The notes under the pieces: model-generated
Told to the model about the DNA's origin: nothing
Seen by the model: the letters and a program-made list of their open reading frames with translations, nothing else
Database searches by the model: none
Program-made: the position numbers and the translations under genes
Shown: positions 50,586 through 60,874 of the stretch, in pieces
How positions within the stretch are numbered: position 1 is the stretch's first letter
Layout of the letters: each line of letters opens with the position of its first letter
Assembly: GCF_014839805.1 (NCBI RefSeq)
Contig: NC_051140.1
Coordinates: forward strand, 9,693,826 to 9,757,825
Reading direction: 5' to 3'
From: Manduca sexta
Lineage: Eukaryota; Arthropoda; Insecta; Lepidoptera; Sphingidae
DNA length: 64,000 bases

Positions 50586-52121
50586 GTAAGCATTGAAAAC
50601 ATTTATTATCTATTTTTTTATTATCTACATGATAATATCATAGCTAAGGGCTAGCGACAAGACCAGTCGCTAGAAGCGCGGCGAAAAGGTATGTTAAGAG
50701 GTGTTGTAAAGTATGTCAATGTCTCTCAACACACTCTACAAAACGGTGGGGGGTTAAGAGTTGCTGTAAACTAATTTCGAGATATGTTTAAAGAAGTCAA
50801 ATGTGTGTTCTTTATAAGTTCTCTATTACTTATTATTGATATTTTTGTCAACTAGCTATGATACTGTCCTTGTAGAGTTGCCAATATTTTTGGAGTATTT
50901 GAACATGTTAACGTTTTAAACAGTTTTCAAACAACTCGTGTTATGATTATAAATGAAATTTCGCATAGAGGGTTATTCTAAACTGTACAAAATTAACAGA
51001 GCGAAGAGAAGTGCCAGCTGTTACGAGGCATACATTGCTTCATTCGAGTAAAACTCCAACAAAGAAATTTTCAGTTTGTTGTTTTTTTACCGCTTTTGAA
51101 CAAGAACGTAATTTCAAAGATATTTTGACCCAAATCTTGGTAGCATATAAGTGGGCCTGAATATAGAACATTTCCTCACCTCCTACGTACCGTCTGACGT
51201 AATGTACTCTTTTTTATTTAAATATCTTGGTATAAAAGTTTAACTCAATACTTTATAAGAAATAAGTTTATAATCATAACAATAGGTCTAGGATTTTCTA
51301 TCGTCTTGCTAATGGAACGTGGTTAGAATCTCTTATTATATTTTCATTCTTATCGTTACGTTGATAGGTGTCAAAGCTGAAAATAATTTTCCATTATACG
51401 TGTAATATTAATTTTGTCATTACAACAATACAATGTTCACATCAAACCATAATCTTCCATGCCATTAAAATACAAATAGAATGCCAAATAATCATAATGA
51501 ATGCGTTTTGATTGAAAACTGACATAATTTCATCTCGCTTGTTTCTGATTCGCGCATTATCGACAGCCGTTGTAGTGAAACGGCCAATCATGTTCTTTTC
51601 CATAATAAATAGTGCTATAAAACGCACATGGACAATACGATTGGCCCAAATATGATAACGAGATTACTAGCCGACATCAACTCTAAGGCGTAATGATAAA
51701 GATGTTGATTGTGAAAAGAAACAGGCCAGACCTCGATAGATGTAGATCTACTAGAATTACCTCTGCTCGGCTTGATACGGGAATAGAGACTCGAAGTTTG
51801 CTAAACGACATTAAATTAGTTGCCTAAGTTAAAGGTTACTTGGTGATTAACTTGGGACAAAAAGCTTTGTGCCGCTTCTGACCTTGTATTTATACAGTTG
51901 AGTTTAAGGAAAGCGTTTAATTAATATGAATGAGATTATATTATAGTTAGCCGTAGTGTAGTACCAAGGTTATTACTCCGAGTATGAATTGAAATTTCAA
52001 GCTTTGTATGGCTATTTAACGATCGAGTAAAACCAAATACAATTGTTCCAAATACAATATAATCTTGAAACTAATACGAACCTATAGTTTTGTAAATGTA
52101 TTTACAAACCTATATTGTTTC

Positions 52122-52126
<5 letters not shown>

Positions 52127-52160
<34 letters not shown>
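52127..52160. repeat. (TA)n microsatellite
   Basis: A nearly pure TA tract directly before the Helitron-type 5' end TCTATATATATAAAAATG. Confidence 0.9.
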
Positions 52161-52163
<3 letters not shown>

Positions 52164-52560
52164 ATATATATAAAAATGAATTGCTGTTCGTTAGTCTCGC
52201 TAAAACTCGAGAACGGCTGAACGGATTTATCTTATCTTGGTCTTGAATTATTCGTGGAGGTCTAGGGAAGATTGCAAAGGTGAGAAAAATTCGAATAATT
52301 GCCGGGAAAATCCTCAAAACAGCATTTTTCTATTTCCCATACAAACGTTTTCTAACTAATACGTAGAGTCAATTTGAGCTTTATTGCTATTGTATAAAGT
52401 TCACTGTTGTCTAAGCAATGTAGGTGTGTTCCTAACATCAAAGCAGTGTGCGTTGGAGCACAGAATATAATAATCTAATGTCGCGTTCTGAAACTCAACA
52501 AAAGTGATATCGCGGACCCGACTAAATTGAACAGTCACAAAATTTAATATATAATTAGTT
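52161..52560 (+). mobile_element. Helitron-type repeat, 5' portion
   Basis: It starts A|TCTATATATATAAAAATG and continues GAATTGCTGTTCGTTAGTC and CTCGAGAACGGCTGAACGG. From memory these are the 5' region of a very common lepidopteran Helitron family. Its own 3' end (CTAG) is missing, because another Helitron starts at 52649. The right boundary is approximate. Confidence 0.55.
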
Positions 52561-52648
52561 ATTTGGTTGGCTTCACGATATTATTTCTTTTGTTTTACTT
52601 TAAAATGCATGTTTTCGTTATGGACAATTTTTGAGCTACTTTTGCATA

Positions 52649-53147
52649 TCTATACTTATAATAAATCTGTAGAGAGGTCAATTCTGTACATGAAATATAT
52701 TTCCAAAATAACTGGGGGTGATTAGGGATCGATACTGATGCTAAAAATGCAATTAGTAAAATTTTTGTCTGTCTGTCTGTATAACCGTTATAGAAACAAA
52801 AACTACTCGACGGATTTTAACTTAACTTGGTACAATTATTTTTCATACTCCTGAGCTGGTTATAGTATACTTTTCATCACGCTACAATTAATAGGAGCAT
52901 AGCAGTGATGGAAAATGTTGGGAAAACGGGAGAAGTTACTCCATTTTTTAAGCTTCCGTCATTTCGTGTGCAACCTTAATGGTTAAAAGTTCCTTCGATT
53001 TCACCAGGATCCCATCATCAGACCCTGACCGGACAATCGGACCACCTGCATACCACCATAAATTAAAAAAACATCCCGACAAATTGAGCACCTTCTCCAT
53101 TTTTGAAACCCGAAATCCACGCGGGCGAAGCTGCGGGCGGAAGCTAG
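52649..53147 (+). mobile_element. Non-autonomous Helitron, 499 bp
   Basis: It begins A|TCTATACTTATAATAAATC and ends GCGGGCGGAAGCTAG|T, with a 3' stem (CGCGG-gcgaag-CTGCG) a few bases before CTAG. All three Helitron hallmarks are visible. Same family as 5565-6427 but without about 319 bp found there and with only about three CTGT units. No RepHel frame. The opposite 75-codon frames inside it are repeat-derived. Confidence 0.85.

Positions 53148-53174
<27 letters not shown>
53148..53174. repeat. (TA)n microsatellite
   Basis: A TA tract immediately after the Helitron CTAG end. With the tract at 52127 it suggests insertion next to, or seeding of, TA repeats. Confidence 0.9.
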
Positions 53175-53178
<4 letters not shown>

Positions 53179-54021
53179 GAATATGGATTATATTCATAGC
53201 CTTTAATATAAATCAAATCACAGATCACAAAAACTACCCATTTTTATTTAAAAACTGCTGATAAATGCACGAGTTCTCAATATTTTACATAATTGTGGCG
53301 AGCTATTTAGCTACACAAACATCGTCGGGAATCCGATCGATCGACGACGGACGCTGTTCGCGACAAAAGATCCCTCTAGGATTTTTTGTTTTAAACCCAG
53401 AAAAGTTTGCTCAGCCATTGTTTCAATGTAGTACAGACTTTCGATATTACGTAAAGTAGTTTCAGCACTAAATAAAAAATATGATTTTGATGATTGCAAT
53501 GATGGCCTAAAGAGATACAACCAACGTATTTAATTGTAAGTCGCAAGTGTGTTGATTTAATGAAATAATAATAAAGTTATACTTATTGTAAAAATATATA
53601 TATAAGCGAACCAAAAATATTTTTGCTTGAACATAGAATATTTTATCGGGAATGCTGTCCCTGTGGGGATTTCTATATATATTGAAACCGATATTAAAAC
53701 ATATTTAGGCGGAAATTACATTTGTGTATCAAATAAATAGGTAACAAACAATATAATTTTTTTCCTAATAAAGTATTTTAACAAGTGAAGACAAACATTT
53801 TATAATTATTTGTATGTATTGTAATCGTACGACTTAATTAATTTGTAGTTTTATAGAGCTGATATATACAAAACGCAATGTCCATGATTTCAATAGTTAT
53901 GGTAAACTATTACGCAGTGTGTGTAATGTTTGTCGACTTAACGATGATAAATTAATTAGGCCCAAATTGTCGTTGACGTTTTAATCTGCAATGTTTATGG
54001 TACGTTCTTAAATAAAAACTG

Positions 54022-54037
54022 TACGGCGCGCGCCGTA
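54022..54037. repeat. 16-bp CpG-rich perfect palindrome
   Basis: TACGGCGCGCGCCGTA is self-complementary with five CpG steps, in an AT-rich intron. It may be a dimeric factor site. Confidence 0.55.
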
Positions 54038-57000
54038 AAACTGTTTAAAAGCGTGAATCATCTGTCGCTCATAAATCGGGGAAAATTCACTGAAACGACG
54101 GGAAACCGTTATCATTTTTCAAGACGCTATATCCGGAGAGCGCATTAGGTTATACAATAGATATTATAAGGCTTACTATTTTACCAGTAATTCATTAAAC
54201 AATTCTTCATTTCATTTATCGAGTAAATTTTTTGATTCATCAATAATATCATTCTATTTTTCTTTATATAACAAAAAAAGGTAATAACATAATTAAATAT
54301 TCCAGGTTTAAGTCTAAAATTCCAGGTTCAGATTCCAGGATTCCTTTTCGCTTCGTTAATGTAGTTGTAGGATGAATAGCATTCTTTAAATTAATTTACC
54401 TCCGTGTTGCCAAGTTGTATGAAATTAAAACTATTTATTACCATAGGTAGAATCACACTTAATACAACATTAAAATCTATTTCCCTTACTTATATAATAA
54501 CGATGTTTTAAATGGAAGTAGAAGTCACTTAGGGACAAATGTATGGCGTGAAATATGCACTGAGCTTACATATCATACCGTGTTCGCGAGACAAATGTGT
54601 ACTCGAAACCTTGCCGTCGTTCGTAAGTCATTGCGTTCTCGATTAGAATATTTAATCACTGTTCCTTATACACAGTATGTATAATATAATAGTAAAAGTA
54701 TTATATTGCCGAAGCGATAAATAGACACTAGCAAACCATTTTTGGGCATATTTATAGGTATGATGAAATCCGTTGCTATATTTTTCTAAATGTTATTAGG
54801 CGTATTCTATACCTACTTGAGATATTCAACGTGCTCTATATGATGCGCATTAACTATTAATTTTATTTCCATTGAAACGCGTCTTTACTAACTAACGCGC
54901 GTCTTGAACAGATGTAGGTAAAGTGGCTTTAAAGTGCGTGGAACACTTGGCATCTGAGCGCGCTGATGTACTCTACATATATGTACATACATAGCAACTG
55001 CAATATCAATTATTTTCTTTGACAAAATCTTATAATGAAGTGCAAAATAATATAAGTTTCCTGTAGATGTGCAGAATTATAAACTTTATATTTACACGTC
55101 ATATAAATTATAATATATTTTTTAATTGATAGTGAAAATTTTTAATAGTGTTTGAGTATTCATACTGTTGTACTGCGCTCTGTATTTCGATATAGCAGCA
55201 CGTAGTAATTCGAAATACATATTATTTTACTTAACGAATAAATTTGGCACAGAAGTGGATCAGACTTGACTACTTGCCTCAGGCGTCAGAAAGAATGAGG
55301 GTGTTAAAATGATTCTATTAGCCTGAGATTACCCGCGCTGTAGGTGTAAAAATGTGCCATGCCATTATGATATTTAATAACATCTATGCACCTTTGTTCG
55401 TCCTTGCTTAATATCATGCTTAAAAAGCTTGTTAATAGCGCAAACTTGCAGAGATAAGAGTAACCCAATTTTTTTTTAAATGGTCAGTAAATAGAACTTG
55501 AGCAAGCCTAAAGACTTGCGTAGCTTCAGTGCTTGGTTTCATCATAATTCTTGTCACTGTTGATAGCCACTCATAGGAACGAGTACCAGTGGTGGTTGTG
55601 TAGGTTGCATAGACTATAAATTCCAATTAGTATACACCGTCTAGTATAAGAGGTACTTTAAAAAATGGAACTAATCTGTGCAATCAAAGTGAGAACCACT
55701 TACAGAAGTCGGGCTTCAATATATTCTAGATTAGGCACGTGAGTGATTTCGTGTAGATTTATTAAACGATAACCTTCACTTAAGGCGGAGGAGTAAAATT
55801 GATTAAATTTGCAAGTTCTCGAGGGCAGATGAATCCTATTTGCGGCAATTGCGGCTGCTGAAATTTCTTGATGGCTATATAGCGCTCCTGGCATTGGGTT
55901 GTTTCCATCGAGTTACGATTTACTATCTGAGTTAAATGAAAGAAATGTAGTGCAACAACGTACATTTCAGATGTCGTAAAGGAGCGGACCATCATGTTAT
56001 GCACTTAGGTATCTAGCACAATTTTGCCGTCATAAGTAAGACGGACGTTTCTAAATAAATTGTCTACGAACATTTTTTTTAATTCAATTAATTTTTCTTT
56101 ACTGGTTACGAATATATTATATTATTTATATCAATTAAAAATAAAGATACGTAATTTTTCATTGTGACGGAAAATTGTTGTCGGATTCGTACTTTTTCTA
56201 CTGGTCTCGAATTTGTATTTAATTCAATTAAAAAAACAATAGAAATTACGCCGAGGGGTAATCATCTCTCGACAGTCGACATCTTATTGGACCCCAATCC
56301 ACTTACCACCATGTACAGTGGGGTCACTATGTTGTGCAAGTTATTAAAAAAAAACATTAAAATCTTCACCTTTAAATTTCCCTATCCTATATGCATTATA
56401 TTTCCTACTCTAACCCTGTTTGATACGTCGGGTAATACTACAATGATCGTATGTAAAAGCATAACCTTTTTGGACCTGAATTAATTCCACCCGATTAAAC
56501 ATTAAACATTACTTCGAGGTTTTCGGAATAATGGTATGAAACCCCTTTTACTATCTTTAGGTCTAAACAAACTGTAGTTAAAAAGGAACTTTAGAAGTTA
56601 CAGCTATATACTTACAGTAGAATTTGGATGTACTTACTTTTAAATTTTATTTAAAGGTGTTAGGTGCGCAGTTAAACTAATTAGTACATATAACATAGGG
56701 GCACATCTTAGATACACATGAGTCATTTTGAAATTCTTTACGTGCAAAGTTTGTATTTATTATTACGTATAAAGTTTTGTATAACTACTATTATTTCTTT
56801 TAAAGACCATTAAGCAAAGCGTCAGCCAGTCTTCCTTCCTCATCTGAAGCATTATGCTAATTAACGGAATACATTTTCATATTATCTTCCACGATCGACT
56901 GGATATTGACTTTGATTGAACACGCCCCATTGTCGCTCGCTTCGAGGCAGAATGTTTCCATGGTAGCCTTTGTTGTATTCATATTTATTTGAAGAAATCA

Positions 57001-57533
57001 AAAGCAGCAACAAAAATCCAATTTCCTATTACACGGCAAGCTGAGATCAATTTCTCAAGGGAGTCGAACGTAACGCATTAAAACCCTATCTTCGTACGTA
57101 GAAAATCGAGCGTTGAATATGTAATTTCAATAATACTTAAGTTAATAACGCCCCATTCTCATTACACCCACATTTGACATGAATATATTAAATAGATGGA
57201 AGAAATGTGTGTGGTAATTCCGAATAATAAACACTTATATAATGTATCACTAGGCTCATCAATACTACTTTATTTTCTTATATTATTTACTTTGTTACGA
57301 GTTCATGTCACCACGACGTTGTTAGGATCTTTATGACGAATCGCCTTTGACAACGTTTTAGGCAAATACGACAATTTAGTCTTGGAAGCGGCCCAATTTA
57401 ATTAATTTTGATGCCAGAAGTCGTTTAGCAAATCTTCATTGTGCGTAAGTAGCTCGATATCACAGGACAGAAATGACGTATGGGCTTTGTTAGTTCCTTG
57501 TGTTTGTTTAAAGACTTTATTGCTTGTTTGCAG

Positions 57534-57972
57534 TCGTTCCTGAGCCTGTAATAAACTCTCCGCGTCCACTCGGTCAACAATCCCCGCTGCCGGGAATAGA
57601 GGAGGAAGACGATTCCGATTGGCCCCTCGAGGACGCCACAGACGCTACTGTCACGCCCTCATATAAAAGTACAAAGAGTAGTACAGATACAGCTTACACA
57701 TCATCTAGGAGTTCTGGAAAGAAACGTTGTTTTGGAAGCCCGTCATCAGTGAAGATATGCGTCTCGGCTGCGGCTAGGAAGTCGAATAAAGCGCGTAAGC
57801 GTGGCGCCGCTGCAGTCAGCGCGTCGCCCGGTCAGGCTGGGGCGGGCGAGGACTTTGCGCCCGCGCCGCAGACGCTTCACAAAATGCAGGCCGAACAAGG
57901 CAGCATTGGTGAGCTACAAAAATACCACGGCAGATACCTCAAGAGTCGCCGTCATACTCTTGCTAATGTCCG
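57534..57972 (+). CDS. Coding exon, disordered protein segment ending in RRHTLANV
   Basis: Acceptor TTGCTTGTTTGCAG| and donor CCG|GTGAGT are both good. The 439-bp frame is fully open, enters in phase 1 and leaves in phase 2, and is much GC-richer than its flanks. The 146 residues run from a Pro-rich start (INSPRPLGQQSPLPG), through an acidic patch (EEEDDSDW, about 23-30), a Ser/Thr-rich stretch (43-62) and basic patches (GKKR 62-65, KSNKARKR 83-90), to a possible helical end (GSIGELQKYHGRYLK) and RRHTLANV (139-146). RRHTLA fits basophilic kinases (PKA/AKT-like) and 14-3-3 sites and resembles the regulatory site of salt-inducible kinases. The joined upstream exon does not look like a kinase domain, so I leave it unnamed. 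The next exon was not found. Confidence 0.8.
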
Positions 57973-59484
57973 GTGAGTAACAGCATTCTCGGTTTGCTAT
58001 AATACTTATTATTATAGGTGTGGGCCAACACAAGGCGTGTTTTAAAATGCCGACCGACTCATTGAACTGAAGCCTTAATCTCGTACGGCCTCGGTTACTG
58101 TTTCAACGGAATACAAAATCGTGGCGCACGTTGAGGCATTGGATCGTTCTATTTTCGCCTAAAAGTACCGTTTTTTTAATATAATATCATCCGATGGAAT
58201 ATTATACTCGTGACTATTCGCGATTTTAATGTATAATTATGCACGATTTAAATACTTGCCAAGTACGGACAAATAACTACGAAAACGAGAGTATAAACAG
58301 CTTATTCGAGTGTATTTATTATTCATAATTCATAGCTATATTTATACACGAATTATTCGTTAAGTTGTTCGGAGAATTATTCGCCAATAGTATAAATGTG
58401 ATAAAAATAACCACATGAAATGAATAAAAGTAGACATTTTCGGTAATTACTCATTTGGATGAGACTTTTTAAAAGCAATGCACTAATATTTATTTTTGGA
58501 TAGGTACAAATAATGCGCACTGCCTTAAATTTACTGATCAATATGGAAATGAAATTTTATCTTAGTGCTGCACGAAAGTTGCTGAAGTTTTAATCTGTTT
58601 AATAATGTTCTTTATTGGAATAGGAGGTTCATGGCACCAGTTAGAAAGTTACCTAACTCACTACGTGGCCTGTTGCAATACACCGAAAACCTTTTAATAT
58701 TTTAATCAAGTTTTGGCAAACTATCGATAAAGTTATATTCTGCATGTTATATTTTTAGTAAGTGGTAGGTCGCGTATCCGAAAATATATAATAACTGAGT
58801 GGTTGTCAGCTATCTATTATGTATTGAAACATAAACAATCTTTGAAGTCACATTGGTTAAAACTTATTCTTGTTTTTTATTACCTTACTTTCAATTTTAC
58901 TCTAAAAGTTAAAACCAATCATTAGTTTCAGAATTTTAAGCGCCTCTCTTAACGTAATAACTTATGAAAATTTTATAATGATTTCTTATGTTTACGCGAA
59001 TCAAATGTTTAAGCGAACATGAAAATTTTAATTAGTGAAATTAAAAGACATAACATGTGTTATAGCTCCGATAAAATTAAACTTAAATTTTACGTATTTT
59101 TTTTATCTAAATAGATAATTTATTAAATTATAAATTAAGCACGATACTAAATGAAATGTGTTAACCATTGATAGAAATAAGTACTTTCTATTGTAACGGT
59201 TTTGTAATGATAGGGAATAATTGTTGTAACCTAGTATGCATATCTCTCAGCGATGTTTAAGGTACTTCAGAACTAGAATCTCTTTATACGAAAGAACTGA
59301 ACTCCTCCATACCTACAATAAAATTTCTGTTCGTATCAACGCTAAAGGTTTCAATGTGTATAGTTTTTGTTACCCCATATGTGTCAATGTTCCGCCATGC
59401 AACAGGGTGCGGCGCGGGCTAACACATTACATGGGCACGCGAATGATGGATCGGCGCTGGATGATTGATTTCCGATGTCACCTG
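57973..59484 (+). other. Start of the next intron (inferred)
   Basis: AT-rich after the GTGAGT donor. A GC-richer patch at 59395-59475 (CAACAG|GGTGCGGCG acceptor-like) is open in the needed phase but lacks a donor before a stop, so I do not call it an exon. Confidence 0.4.
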
Positions 59485-59662
59485 GGCCCTTATTCTGTAT
59501 GATAGTGTAAACGCGTAACGCGGCCGTGTCATGTTATCTTCGAGAAATGTGCGTGGAATGGTATTCTGTAAGCCAAATTTCTATAGTCCTAAACATGATG
59601 CGTTGTGTTACGTGCTTGTTACACACTGTGTAAATAACGTGCGTGATAGAGAATAAGGCCCC
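59485..59662. mobile_element. Small MITE with GGGCCCTTATTCT-type ends
   Basis: The left end GGGCCCTTATTCTGTATG and the complement of the right end (GGGGCCTTATTCTCTATC) match at 12 of the first 13 bases and more weakly beyond. The interior repeats the phrase GTATTCTGTAAGCC. The target duplication is not clear, so the edges may be off by a few bases. Confidence 0.55.
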
Positions 59663-60503
59663 TGATCGATACGCAAACGTGTGATACCTTTCAACGTATT
59701 TGAATACGTTTTATGGTTCAAGAATTTAAAGGAATATAATGGATTCGTTAAATGTGAAAAAAAAATGAGGAAAGCCTTATATTATAATTATTACGGTTTC
59801 CTTTGTATTTTAATTAAAATTCGAGAGCCTGATGGTTGTGGGTTTTGTATATTCATTAAGAAAAACCTTCAATATTTGTCAGCGAGAATTGAATCCATGA
59901 TTTGTTAATCGATATCACAAGGTCAAGAAGGCGATGTATTGTCTTATTAGTTATTGGTATGTAGATTTTCGTCGTGTAATTATAAATCACTGCCTATATC
60001 TTATTATCGCGTATCATTGAGTTAGCGTATTTTGAACAGTCTATTCCTCCAATGGGGTTGCGTGTTCGTCAAGTATCGTTACTTCGTAGAAATCGCACGT
60101 AAGTTAGTTTCGACAGCCAGCTTACTCCCAAGCCGTCGACAATAATAGAAAAAACTTTTCTGAGAGGAAAAAAGGTTTGATCCCGTCAAACAGAAATGCT
60201 CAACTTCAGCACCTCTATACAAAAGACATAAAGAGTATAATACATTTTAATGTAGCGTTTCCGGGACGACCTTGTTCGCGGAGCGTGGCTTGCGACTTAC
60301 ATTTTGCATCTTATGTGAATGACCCACAGTGCTCTCGGCGATTCAAACTACAAGTTCTCTCGTCATACATAACTCGTTTGAGAGTAACAAGTATGTCGAC
60401 TACACTTATGTCCTACTTTACTACGTTTTATTTTCACACTTTGTCATATATCAATGGGACGTTAGATTATAATCAAAGAGCTCTTTCATACAATACATAA
60501 GGA
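59663..60503. other. Noncoding DNA
   Basis: No supported gene. The + strand frame at 60177-60500 has no splice, composition or family support. Confidence 0.45.
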
Positions 60504-60514
60504 TAAGTTATTTA

Positions 60515-60863
60515 ATAATAATAATAATAATATCAGCCCTGTATTATATACTTGCCCACTGCTGAGCACAGGCCTCCTCTACTACTGAGAGGGATTAGGC
60601 CTTAGTCCACCACGCTGGCCTAGTGCGGATTGGTAGACTTCACACACCTTCGAAATTCCTATAGAGAACTTCTCGGATGTGCAGGTTTCCTCACGATGTT
60701 TTCCTTCACCGTTAAAGCGAACGATAAATTCACAAAGAATACACACATGATTTTTTAGAAAAGTCAGAGATGTGTGCCCTTGGGATTTGAACCTGCGGAC
60801 ATTCGTCTCGGCAGTCCGTTCCACACCCAACTAGGCTATCGCCGCTATCTATAATATATATAT
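60515..60863 (-). mobile_element. tRNA-headed SINE, copy 3
   Basis: On the - strand it has GCGGCGATAGCCTAGTTGGG, a B box GGTTCAAATCCC, the family body and an (ATT)n tail. It is flanked by a perfect 11-bp duplication, TAAGTTATTTA (60504-60514 and 60864-60874), showing a fairly recent insertion. The tail is ATT-type here and ATG-type in the other two copies. The - strand frame at 60582-60830 is repeat-derived. Confidence 0.9.
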
Positions 60864-60874
60864 TAAGTTATTTA

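Larger units (their letters stand above)
50586..57533 (+). other. Intron of the + strand gene (inferred)
   Basis: Bounded by a GTAAGC donor and a TTGCTTGTTTGCAG acceptor with matching phases, about 6.9 kb. It holds (TA)n tracts, Helitron sequences at 52161-53147, a GC palindrome at 54022 and otherwise AT-rich DNA. Overlapping - strand frames at 55700-56004 and the + strand frame at 56164-56484 have no splice or family support. Confidence 0.45.

Noticed and set aside
52979..53228. Opposite 75-codon frames
   Set aside because: Both lie within the Helitron and the TA tract.
56164..56484. 106-codon + strand frame as a gene
   Set aside because: AT-rich, with no splice or domain support, and it lies inside the inferred intron.
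57534..57972. Firm naming as a salt-inducible kinase exon
   Set aside because: Only the RRHTLA motif supports it, and the phase-matched upstream exon does not resemble kinase or UBA sequence.
60582..60830. 82-codon - strand frame
   Set aside because: It lies entirely within a SINE copy.
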